Positions 29,200-37,077 of a stretch of 64,000 bases of DNA are shown piece after piece. A model generated the notes under the pieces. That model saw only the letters and a program-made list of their open reading frames with translations, ran no database searches and had not been told where the DNA came from. The translations under genes were made by a program, and so were the position numbers. This DNA is from CAVRUZ01 sp963724495 (GTDB lineage: Bacteria > Actinomycetota > Actinomycetes > Propionibacteriales > DAIQRJ01). Every line of letters begins with the position of its first letter. Positions within the stretch are counted from its first letter, which is position 1. The stretch covers positions 124,001 through 188,000 of the forward strand of contig CAVRUZ010000008.1 of NCBI GenBank assembly GCA_963724495.1, in the 5' to 3' direction.

Positions 29200-29830
29200 G
29201 GGCGTCGGCCAGGTTGGCGACCAGTCGCGTCGCGCGCTCGCGCAGGGCCGACAGGTCTCCGTCGGCGGTGGCGGCGTTCCCCTGCAGCGGCGAGCCGATC
29301 CCGACGGCCGCGGCACCGGCCGCCAGGTACTCCGTCGCGGTGTCGATGCCTACTCCCCCGGTCGGCAACAGCGGGATGTTCGGGAGCGGGCCGCGGAGTG
29401 CCCGGATGTAACCCGGCCCGCCGATCTCCCCACAGGGGAACACCTTCACCATGGCGGCGCCCGCGGTGTAGGCGGCGAGGATCTCGGTCGGAGTCATCGC
29501 GCCCGGCACGACCGGGACGCCCAGCCGGGCGCCCTCGGCGAGCACTTCCGGGCTGACCGTTGGTGAGATCAGATAGCCGGCGCCGGCATCGACTGCCCGG
29601 CGCGCGTCGTCGGCGGTGAGGACCGTACCGGCGCCCAGCGCGATGTCGGAGTAGCCGTGTGCTGCAGCAGCGGCGATCGCGTCGAGGACTCCCGGCGTCG
29701 TGAACGTCAGCTCCACCGCACGGATCCCTGCCTCCGTGAGCACGTCGATCACTTCCGGGAAGCGATCAGCTGAGGGTGCACGCAGAATCGCCACCGCCGG
29801 ACAGGCGGCCAGGGCGTCGGTGAGGGTCAC
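29192..29830 (-). CDS. eda: 2-keto-3-deoxy-6-phosphogluconate aldolase
   Basis: A 212-residue class I aldolase with the Schiff-base lysine in AAMVKVFPCGEIGG, the catalytic Glu in AVELTFTTPG and the LGAGTVLT segment. It splits KDPG (or KDPGal) into pyruvate and glyceraldehyde 3-phosphate. It is the first gene of a pair with the KDG kinase, so the two complete the lower Entner-Doudoroff-type branch for unphosphorylated sugar acids. Confidence 0.93.
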   Translation of the reverse strand: MTLTDALAACPAVAILRAPSADRFPEVIDVLTEAGIRAVELTFTTPGVLDAIAAAAAHGYSDIALGAGTVLTADDARRAVDAGAGYLISPTVSPEVLAEGARLGVPVVPGAMTPTEILAAYTAGAAMVKVFPCGEIGGPGYIRALRGPLPNIPLLPTGGVGIDTATEYLAAGAAAVGIGSPLQGNAATADGDLSALRERATRLVANLADARG

Positions 29831-29970
29831 GCGGCCGAGTGTAGGAAGCAGTCCGCTTGCCGGTTCCGGCCCTGCCTCACGGGCGGCAACTTCCGGCCAG
29901 GGTTATTGCGCTCGTTGTGAGGGCTGCACTTGGCTGACCGCCACAGCGGGTGGAGGACGACGGTCGCCCG

Positions 29971-29985
29971 ATCACGTGTGGTGAT
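29971..29985. promoter_or_regulatory. Candidate operator in the aldolase/ABC-transporter divergent gap
   Basis: ATCAC - GTGTG - GTGAT is a short perfect inverted repeat in the 204-base gap between eda and the sugar-binding-protein gene. It could serve a GntR- or LacI-type repressor, but arms of 5 bp occur by chance often in such DNA. Confidence 0.25.
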
Positions 29986-30034
29986 GCGCGGTTGCCGCGA
30001 GCACGGCAGTCCGGTCATCGGGAAAGGGGGCGGC

Positions 30035-31438
30035 ATGCCGAATCCCCATCGGCGGTTCGACGTTCCGCTATCAAGACGCCAGCTCCTCGGCGGCCTCGGT
30101 GCTGCGGGCCTCGCGGCGGCAAGCCCGCTGCTCGGGGGCTGCACCTTCACCAAGGGTGAGCCGAACGCGTCGCTGATCAGGATGGGCAAGGAGCCCGCTG
30201 CCGGCCGCAAGTACAACATCGAGATGTACAGCCTCTGGGGCAGCACCACCGGCGCCGGACTGGTGACCTGCGCCGAGGAATTCGAGAAGGTGCAGAGCGA
30301 CATCGGCGTGCGCGTCACCTTCGCTCCGACCAACGGCGTCACGCAGCAGAAGCTCCTCACCGCGATCGCCGGCAAGGAGCCACGCGACTGCGCGCAGCTG
30401 ATTCCCTATCAGACGCCGCAGTGGGCCGCCCTCGACATGATGGTCGACATCACCGACTGGCTCGAGGAAGACGGCATCGCGCTGGATCAGTTCTTCGGCC
30501 CCGCCGCCGAGGCGATGACCTACCAGGACCGGATCTACCAGCTCAACTGGGATGCCGACCCCAACTTTCCCTTCTTCTGGAACAAGGACCTGTTCGAGAA
30601 GGCCGGCCTGGATCCGGAGAAGCCGCCGGAGACCATCGACGAGGTCGACGAGTACTGCGCAAAGCTCCTGAAGAAGGAGGGCGGTCAGACCGTCCAGATC
30701 GGGCTGACGCCGTGGTCCACCTACGGATACTCCAACTCGATCTTCACGTGGGGACTCGCCTTCGGCGGCCAGTTCCGCGAACCGGGCACCGACAACGTCA
30801 CGCCCGACAACGAGTACGTGGTCAAGGCGCTGGAGTGGATGGTGAAGTCGGCGGAGCTCGCCGGCGGGCCGGACGCGGTGTCCATCACACCCCCGAGCAT
30901 CTCCCTGCATCCGTTCGGCGCCGGCGCGCTCGGGATGTCGCCGCTGGTCGCGCCCAACCTCAAAGACATCATGGCGGCCAAGAAGGACATGAAGATCGGT
31001 GCGGCCCAGCTGCCCTACCAGGGGCCCGGCGCCTCGAAGGTGGGCACCGGTGCCTGGATCGGCGGCTGGAGCATGTTCGTGCCGAAGTACGCGAAGTACC
31101 CCCGCCAGGGCTACGAGTTCATCAAGTGGCTCTCGGCCACCCAGGAGGGAACCAAGGCGCAGTGGGAGAACGTGGGCTTCCCGGTCTCGTGGAAGCAGGC
31201 CGAGTGCCTGGAAACCATGCGCGCAGACCCCGTCATGGGTGCCTACTACGACTGCCTCGTGTCGACGGTGAACGCGCGCCCACCGGTCCTGGTAGCGGAC
31301 TACTACGTCCAGCAGCTCGAGGATCTGGTCTCCCGCGCGGTCTACAAGGAGATGACCCCGCTCGCCGCGCTGACCGAGGCACGAGTACGCACCGAGGAAG
31401 AGACCAAGCGGTTCCTCAACCAGGTGAAGGGAAGCTGA
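30035..31438 (+). CDS. Sugar ABC transporter substrate-binding lipoprotein (family 1)
   Basis: A 467-residue extracytoplasmic binding protein. The N-terminus has a Tat-like RR pair (residues 14-15), a hydrophobic segment and a lipobox LLGGC with the lipidated Cys at about residue 36. The body resembles carbohydrate family-1 binding proteins (EEFEKVQSDIGVRVTF, WNKDLFEKAGLDPEKPPETIDE). A GGAAAGGGGG site precedes ATG 30035. It starts an operon with two permease genes, the typical CUT1 layout in which a shared ATPase is encoded elsewhere. Confidence 0.92.
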   Translation: MPNPHRRFDVPLSRRQLLGGLGAAGLAAASPLLGGCTFTKGEPNASLIRMGKEPAAGRKYNIEMYSLWGSTTGAGLVTCAEEFEKVQSDIGVRVTFAPTNGVTQQKLLTAIAGKEPRDCAQLIPYQTPQWAALDMMVDITDWLEEDGIALDQFFGPAAEAMTYQDRIYQLNWDADPNFPFFWNKDLFEKAGLDPEKPPETIDEVDEYCAKLLKKEGGQTVQIGLTPWSTYGYSNSIFTWGLAFGGQFREPGTDNVTPDNEYVVKALEWMVKSAELAGGPDAVSITPPSISLHPFGAGALGMSPLVAPNLKDIMAAKKDMKIGAAQLPYQGPGASKVGTGAWIGGWSMFVPKYAKYPRQGYEFIKWLSATQEGTKAQWENVGFPVSWKQAECLETMRADPVMGAYYDCLVSTVNARPPVLVADYYVQQLEDLVSRAVYKEMTPLAALTEARVRTEEETKRFLNQVKGS

Positions 31439-31439
31439 C

Positions 31440-32409
31440 ATGGCTACCGACGTCGTCACCACTCCGCGAGAGGCCGCCACCGTCCGCTCCGCAGCCGGCT
31501 CGAAGCAGTCAGGCCGCCTTGACGCCGCTGGGACGGCACAATCGCAAGTGGGGCTTGATCTTCTGCTCCCCGGCGATCATCGGCCTGCTCGTCTTCACCG
31601 CTGTACCCGGTACTGATGTCTCTCTATTACGGATTCACCAGCAAGACGATGGTGGGGCCTGGGGGTTTCGTCGGGCTGTTCGAACTTCCGGGATCTGTTC
31701 ACCGACAGCGTGTTCTGGCAGTCGCTGTACAACACGGCCTACATCGTGTTGCTCAGTGTCCCGCTGGGCATCATCGTCGCGTTGGTGCTCGCGCTGTTGC
31801 TCAACATGCGCGTCACCGGCCAGTCGGTCTACCGGGTGATCTTCTACCTACCGGCGATGGTGCCGGTCGTGGCGGGCGCCGTGGTCTGGGCCTACGTCTT
31901 CAACCCCAAGTACGGCGTCATGAACAGCATGCTGGCGAAGGTGGGTATCGAAGGGCCTGGCTGGCTGTCCGACCCGGCCTGGGCCAAGCCCGCGCTCATC
32001 ATCATGGGCGTGTGGGCAGTCGGCAACCTCATGGTGATTCTCCTGGCGGGCTTGCAGGATGTGCCCCAGGACCTGTACGACCAGGCCAAGGTCGACGGAG
32101 CTTCGACGGGTTCGCGGTTCCGGCACGTCACGATCCCGTTCCTCTCACCGCACCTGCTGTTCGCACTGGTCACCGGCCTGATCGCCGGCTTCGCAGTACT
32201 TCACGCCGGTCTACGTCTTGTCCGGCGGAACGGGTGGTCCGGCCGGATCCACGTTGGTCTCCAGTCTGTACCTGTACCAGTCGGCGTTCACGTTCTTCAA
32301 GCTGGGTTATGCGAGCGCGATCGCCTGGGTGCTCTTCCTCATCACAGCCCTGGCGGCACTGATCACGTTCCGGTTCGTCGGCCGGCGCGTCTACTACGGC
32401 GGCGCCTGA
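31440..32409 (+). CDS. Sugar ABC transporter permease 1 (MalF/UgpA type), four frameshifts
   Basis: Read across three frames, the DNA encodes one complete permease: TPLGRHNRKWGLIFCSPAIIGLLVF, MSLYYGFTSKT, NFRDLFTDSVFWQSLYNTAYIVLLSVPLG, the EAA-like loop LYDQAKVDGASTGSRFRHVTIPFLSPHL and a final FVGRRVYYGGA. The frame changes near 31514, 31606, 31679 and 32193, and in every case deleting one base restores conserved sequence (321 residues in all). Four separate +1 changes with no loss of conserved residues argue for base-calling errors rather than an old pseudogene. Confidence 0.82.
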
Positions 32410-32476
32410 TGCTGCGCGGCGACACGACATCCACCGGCCCGGCAGTCACCGAGGGCCTCGAGCTGGAGGAAGCGCG

Positions 32477-33356
32477 ATGACGGCTGCCACGATCAACACC
32501 CGCACACGCGGACGCAACGGCGCGCCACTGTGGCCGCGCATCGCCGAAGGAATCATCAAGCACGCCGTGCTGATCGTCCTGTCGGTGGTGTTCCTCATTC
32601 CGCTGTTCTGGATGGTTTCGGGCTCGTTCAAGACCGTGGCCGACCTGAACGCGACCCCCACCGTGTGGTTCCCGAAGACGATCACCTTCGAGAACTACAT
32701 CTACGGACTCAAGGTCTTTCCTTTCCTGCGCTACTTCTTCAACACCGCCGTGGTCTGCGTGTTGTCGATGGTCGGGGCTACGATCTCGTCCGCGATGGTG
32801 GCGTACGGGCTGGCCCGGATCGACTGGCGTGGGAGAAGGTCACTCTTCGCCATCATCATCGGCACGTTGATGATCCCGTTCTACGTCACGATGCTGCCGC
32901 TGTTCGAGATCTTCCGGGCATTCGGCTGGGTCAACACCTGGGCTACCGCTGATCGTCCCGCACTTCTTCGGCGTGCCGCTCTTCATCTTCCTGCTGCGGC
33001 AGTTCTTCATGACGATCCCGAAGGAGCTCTCGGAGTCGGCACGACTGGACGGCGCGAACGAGTGGACGATCTTCTGGCGGGTGATCCTCCCGCTGGCCAA
33101 GCCGGCTCTCGCGGCGGTGGCTCTGTTCCAGTTCCTGGCGTCGTGGAACGACCTGCTCGGGCCGGTGCTGTACCTGTCGGACTCCAAGACCTACACGGTC
33201 TCGCTCGGCCTGAACTTCTTCCGGGGTGAGTACTCCACCCAGTTCGGCGCGCTCATGGCAGCCAGCACACTGGTGGTGCTGCCGGTGATCATCGTGTTCT
33301 TCCTTGCCCAGCGCACGTTCATCCAGGGGATCACGCTGACCGGCGTCAAGGGCTGA
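32477..33356 (+). CDS. Sugar ABC transporter permease 2 (MalG/UgpE type), one frameshift
   Basis: The 292-residue permease has VFLIPLFWMVSGSFKT at the start, the helix-rich middle MVGATISSAMVAYGLARI and the cytoplasmic EAA loop ELSESARLDGANEWTIFWRVILPLAKPAL that contacts the ATPase. The frame changes in the GGG at 32940-32942. Removing one G joins GWVNTW to LPLIVPHFFGVPLFIF, as expected for the family. GGAGGAA lies seven bases before ATG 32477. Confidence 0.87.
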
Positions 33357-33358
33357 CT

Positions 33359-33416
33359 GCGCCGAGCGCCGGTTTCACTTAGTACCCAGTCGTTTCCGGG
33401 TGCCGGAGCTCGGCGC
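33359..33416 (+). repeat. Palindromic repeat element, copy 3
   Basis: Outer arms GCGCCGAG (33359-33366) and CTCGGCGC (33409-33416) enclose CGCCGGTTT, ACTTAGTACCC and the core AGTCGTTTCCGGGTGCC. The core and CGCCGGTT block match the copies at 14019-14076 and 14776-14835, while the outer right arm has diverged. It sits between the convergent permease and aldehyde dehydrogenase genes, where it could end both transcripts. Confidence 0.68.
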
Positions 33417-33434
33417 CGGAGGCCGAGCGGCAGC

Positions 33435-34929
33435 TCAGGGCAGGACGAGCTGCCCGTCCATGCGGCGCACGATCGAGGGAGCGCCCTCGCGACGCAGCAC
33501 CTTCGGCAGCGCGGCGTCGGGCATGCCCTGGTAGGAGATCGGCCGCAGGAACCGGCGGATCGACGTCTGGCCAACCGAGGTGAACAGCGAAGCGGTCGTG
33601 GCCGGGTACGGGCCGCCATGCTGCATCGCCCACGTGACGGCGACACCGGTCGGCCATCCGTTCCAGAGCAACCGACCGGCCCGTTCCCGCAACAGGAACA
33701 GCAACTCGGCGAGACCAGCGGCCTCGTCCGCTTCGGCATGCACGGTCGCGGTGAGGTTGCCGGTGAACGCCGCGGCGGCCTCGAGCAACTCCTTCTCGTC
33801 GGCGTAGGTCACCACGATCGCCGTCGGGCCGAAGCACTCCTCCAGCAGCGTGTCCTGGTTGGCGAGCAGCGTTGGCCACGTCGGTCGCGAGCAGGGTGGG
33901 GCCGGCGTCGCGGCCGGACGACCTCGCCCTCGACGAGGACCTCGACGCCGTCCACCGAACTCAGTGCGGACAGTCCCTTGGCGAAGCCCTCAGCGATCCG
34001 GTCGTTCAGCATCGTGGCCGAGCTGACCCCGCGCACTGCCGTGGCGAGGTCCTCGGACAGGTCGTATCCGGCGGGCACGAACAGGAAGCCCGGCTTGGTG
34101 CAGAACTGGCCGACGCCCATCGTGTAGCTCGCGACGAACCCTTCGACGATGTCGCCGCGACGGGCCTCGAGAGCGGCTGCCGTGACGAAGGCGGGGTTGA
34201 TGCTGCCGAGCTCGCCGTAGAAGGGGATCGGCTCCGGGCGCCCGCAGGCTGCGTCGAAGAGGGCCCGACCGGCGCCGACGGACCCGGTGAACGCGCCGGC
34301 CTTCACGCCGGGTTCGGTGATGAGCTGCTTGCCCGCCTCCAGCCCGAGAACCAGAGCGAAGGTGCCCGCCGGGGCTCCTACAGCCTCGAGCTGGTCGGTC
34401 ACGATCTTCGCGACGGCCTGCGACAGCCGCGGGTGACCGGGGTGGCCCTTGACGATCACCGGGCAGCCGGCCGCCAGTGCCGCGGCGGTGTCGCCACCGG
34501 CAACGGAGAACGCGAACGGGAAGTTCGACGCCGAGTACATGGCCACCGGCCCAAGGCCGATCAGCAGGCGGCGCAGGTCCGGCTTGGGACCGAGTGCCCA
34601 GTCGGGGTCGGCGGAGTCGATCGTGGCCTCGAACAGGCTGCCCTCGTCGACCGCCTCAGCGAATCGCCTGAGCTGGTAGGTGGTTCGCGCCAGTTCACTC
34701 GTAAGCCGAGCCTCGGCCAGAGCCGTCTCCTCCCCGGCGATCGGGACCAGCTCGTCGGCCGCGCCGTCCATCGCGTCGGCGATCGCACGGAGGGCCTCTG
34801 CGCGCGCAGCGGCGCGTTGTCGGGATCGCCGAACTCGCGCGCAGCTGCGGTCGCGCCCAGCACCAGGCGGGAGACCTCGGCCGGCTCGGTGTCGGCCGGT
34901 TGCGCCTGCGTCTGCTTGGTGTTCGTCAT
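33435..34929 (-). CDS. Aldehyde dehydrogenase, alpha-ketoglutaric semialdehyde dehydrogenase type (frameshifted)
   Basis: About 496 residues when frames are joined. Visible motifs are SNFPFAFSVAGGDTAAALAAG with PVIVKGHPGHP (cofactor site), GAFTGSVGAGRAL, ELGSINPAFVT with the general base, and GQFCTKPGFLF with the catalytic Cys. This matches the KGSADH/2,5-dioxovalerate dehydrogenase branch, which oxidises the semialdehyde to 2-oxoglutarate at the end of oxidative pentose and hexarate routes. Frame changes lie near 33870 and 33910 (one extra base each) and near 34811-34816 (two extra or one missing). The FAH-family gene just upstream on the same strand supports the role. Confidence 0.83.
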
Positions 34930-34974
34930 GCACGTCTCCTCAGCTGGAGGTATGGCCGGCGAGCCGGGGACCGG

Positions 34975-35885
34975 TCAGGCGCCGCGCGTGAAGGTGTCAG
35001 CGCCGGGTGACAGCAGGAAGGCGAACGGCTGCGCACCGACGGCCACCTGGTTGGTGAGCGTCCCGATGCCGCCGACCTCGATACTCACCTGGTCGCCCTC
35101 TGCCAGCGTGAACTCCAGACCGGGGATGATGCCCGTGCCGGTGGAGAGGATGGTGCCGGCCGGATAGGCGTCGGCGGCGTACAGCCAGCGGGCCAGGTCG
35201 GCGAAGCTGCGATGCATCCGCGCGGTCGAGGTCTCGCCGTGGAACACCTCGGCACCGGCCCGCGTCACCGAGAGCGTGATGGGAAGGGCGCCGCGTCGTC
35301 CACCTCCCAGGCCGGCCGGATGCCGGCCGAGAGCGCACACGCACCGGCGTACACCTTCGCCTGCGGCAGATAGAGCGGGTTCTCACCTTCGATCACGCGT
35401 GAGCTCACGTCGTCACAGACCAGGTAGCCCGCGATCTCGCCCCCGCTGGTGAGAACGATCGCGACCTCCGGCTCCGGCACGTTGAGGTCGGAGTCGGCCC
35501 GGATACCGATCGGCTCGCCGTCGGTGACCACCCGCCAGGCGACGGACTTGAAGAACAGTTCGGGCCGGTCGGCCTCGTAGACCTTCTCGTAGACGCTCTT
35601 CTCGGTGCTCTCCTCGACGCGGGCGTCCCGCGACCGCTCGTAGGTGACACCGCTGGCCCAGACCTCGGTGCGGCCGTCGACCGGCGGGAGCAGACGGGTC
35701 TCACCCTCCACCGGCGCGGCGGCCAGAGCCTGCTCGACGGCGGACCGGATCTCGGCCACCGACCGGGCGAGGAGTTCGGCCAGGCTGCCGGCGTCGATCG
35801 CATGCACCGGAGAACCCAGTTCACCCTCGGTGACTCCGACCCTGGGCCCGGCGGAGTCAGATTGGGCGAAGCGGACGATGTACAC
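34975..35885 (-). CDS. Fumarylacetoacetate-hydrolase-family protein, possible 2-keto-3-deoxypentonate dehydratase (frameshifted)
   Basis: About 302 residues across one frame change near 35287-35293 (two extra bases or one missing). The FAH fold is shown by VWASGVTYERSR, the metal-binding PEPEVAIVL acidic segment, GYLVCDDVSSRVIEGENPLYLPQAK and GTILSTGTGI near the end. Members of this superfamily act as 2-keto-3-deoxy-D-arabinonate or -xylonate dehydratases making alpha-ketoglutaric semialdehyde, and the next gene encodes the enzyme for that product. GTG 35885 has a GGAGGA site five bases upstream. Confidence 0.78.
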
Positions 35886-36058
35886 ATTTCCTCCGGTCTG
35901 TCGGCTGCGCCGGCCGTCGGCCCGGCGGCGTGCGGCAAGGCTAGCCAGTTGGCGACTCGCCACCTTCGCCGGGAACGACCGGCGCCGGTCCCGGACAACC
36001 AGCGTTCAGCCATCGGGCGGCCCTTTCTCCGGCGGGCGCTCGTTCGTAGGTTCAGGCC

Positions 36059-37045
36059 GTGACCGACCGGACCCCCACACCCACGCAGGACGCTTCCGCC
36101 AGCGACCCCGACGGCGTCACCGGGTCTGGTCTGCTCGGCGCGCTGGGTCTGCCTCGGCGCGATCTCGGCGAGCTGCCCGTCTCGACCAAGCGGTTCCGCG
36201 ACGGGGTCGCCTGGCGGATGGAGATCCCCAGCGTCGAGGGTCCGGCGTGCATGCGCGCGGTCGTGCGCGCGGCCAGCGAGCTCGACGTTCCGATCCGGCG
36301 GATGTCTCAGGGCAGCGGTGTCTTCCTGCACACCGACGCCGAGCTCGACGACATGGTGGGCATCGCCACCGATGCCGGCATGGAGCTCAGCCTGTTCGCC
36401 CGACCGAACGCCGGCTGGGGCACGTCGGCCATGGCGCGATCGGGCGTCGGCCCGCTGGTGGCACCGGCCGCACACGGCCAGCACCAGCTCGCAGCCGTGG
36501 TCGACGACGTCCTGCGGGCGGTCGTCCACGGCGTCCGCAGCGTGCTGGTGGCCGACCTCGGCGCCCTCTCGGTGCTGGGCCGGTTACGAGAACGTGGAGA
36601 CCTGCCGCCGGACCTGCAGTTCAAGGTGTCGGTGATGCTGGTGGCCGCGAACGCCGCAAGCGCGGCCGTGCTCGAGGACCTGGGTGCCGACACGCTCAAC
36701 ATCCCCACCGACCTGTCTCTTCCGCAGATCGCGGCCATCCGCCACGCCGTCGATCTGCCGCTGGACATCTACGTGGAGTCGCCGGACAACACCGGTGGCT
36801 TCGTCCGCCACCACGAGCTTCCCGACATGGTGGCCGTGGCCGCCCCGGTGTACCTGAAGTTCGGGCTACGCAACGCGCCCGACGTCTACCCCGCGGGTAC
36901 CCACCTGGAGGCGACCACGGTCGCGCTGACTACCGAACGGGTGCGCAGGGCACGGATCGGCTACGAGCTCATGCAGCGGACCGGCGTCGACCTGACCACG
37001 TCTGCACCTGGCGCGACCGGCCTCGCGGTGCCCGCCCGTCGCTGA
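36059..37045 (+). CDS. U32-like TIM-barrel protein, unknown function
   Basis: The 328-residue protein resembles an actinobacterial family usually labelled peptidase U32. The tell-tale segments are LPVSTKRFRDGVAWRMEIPSVEGP, RMSQGSGVFL, RSVLVADLGALSVLGRL, DTLNIPTDLSLPQIAAIR and PAGTHLEAT. The order of strands suggests a TIM barrel with acidic residues at the strand ends. Protease activity is not shown for this branch. It is divergent from the FAH/aldehyde dehydrogenase pair and may belong to the same sugar-acid regulon. Confidence 0.72.
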   Translation: MTDRTPTPTQDASASDPDGVTGSGLLGALGLPRRDLGELPVSTKRFRDGVAWRMEIPSVEGPACMRAVVRAASELDVPIRRMSQGSGVFLHTDAELDDMVGIATDAGMELSLFARPNAGWGTSAMARSGVGPLVAPAAHGQHQLAAVVDDVLRAVVHGVRSVLVADLGALSVLGRLRERGDLPPDLQFKVSVMLVAANAASAAVLEDLGADTLNIPTDLSLPQIAAIRHAVDLPLDIYVESPDNTGGFVRHHELPDMVAVAAPVYLKFGLRNAPDVYPAGTHLEATTVALTTERVRRARIGYELMQRTGVDLTTSAPGATGLAVPARR

Positions 37046-37058
37046 CGGGCACCGCGAG
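37022..37058. terminator. Hairpin between convergent U32-like and binding-protein genes
   Basis: CTCGCGGTGCCCG (37022-37034) is perfectly inverted at 37046-37058 with an 11-base loop. The stop codon of the U32-like gene lies in the loop, and the stem ends 19 bases before the stop of the convergent gene. A 13-bp GC-rich stem in this position fits a bidirectional terminator; there is no T tract. Confidence 0.7.
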
Positions 37059-37077
37059 AACTGGCCACCCCGGAAAC

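Noticed and set aside
31440..32409. Programmed ribosomal frameshifting as the explanation of the permease breaks
   Set aside because: Four shifts in one gene, no slippery heptamer followed by a stable structure at each, and the same kind of break in unrelated genes make recoding implausible.
33435..35885. Genuine pseudogenes from ancient decay
   Set aside because: Catalytic residues and whole conserved blocks are retained on both sides of each break and there are no in-frame stop mutations independent of the indels.
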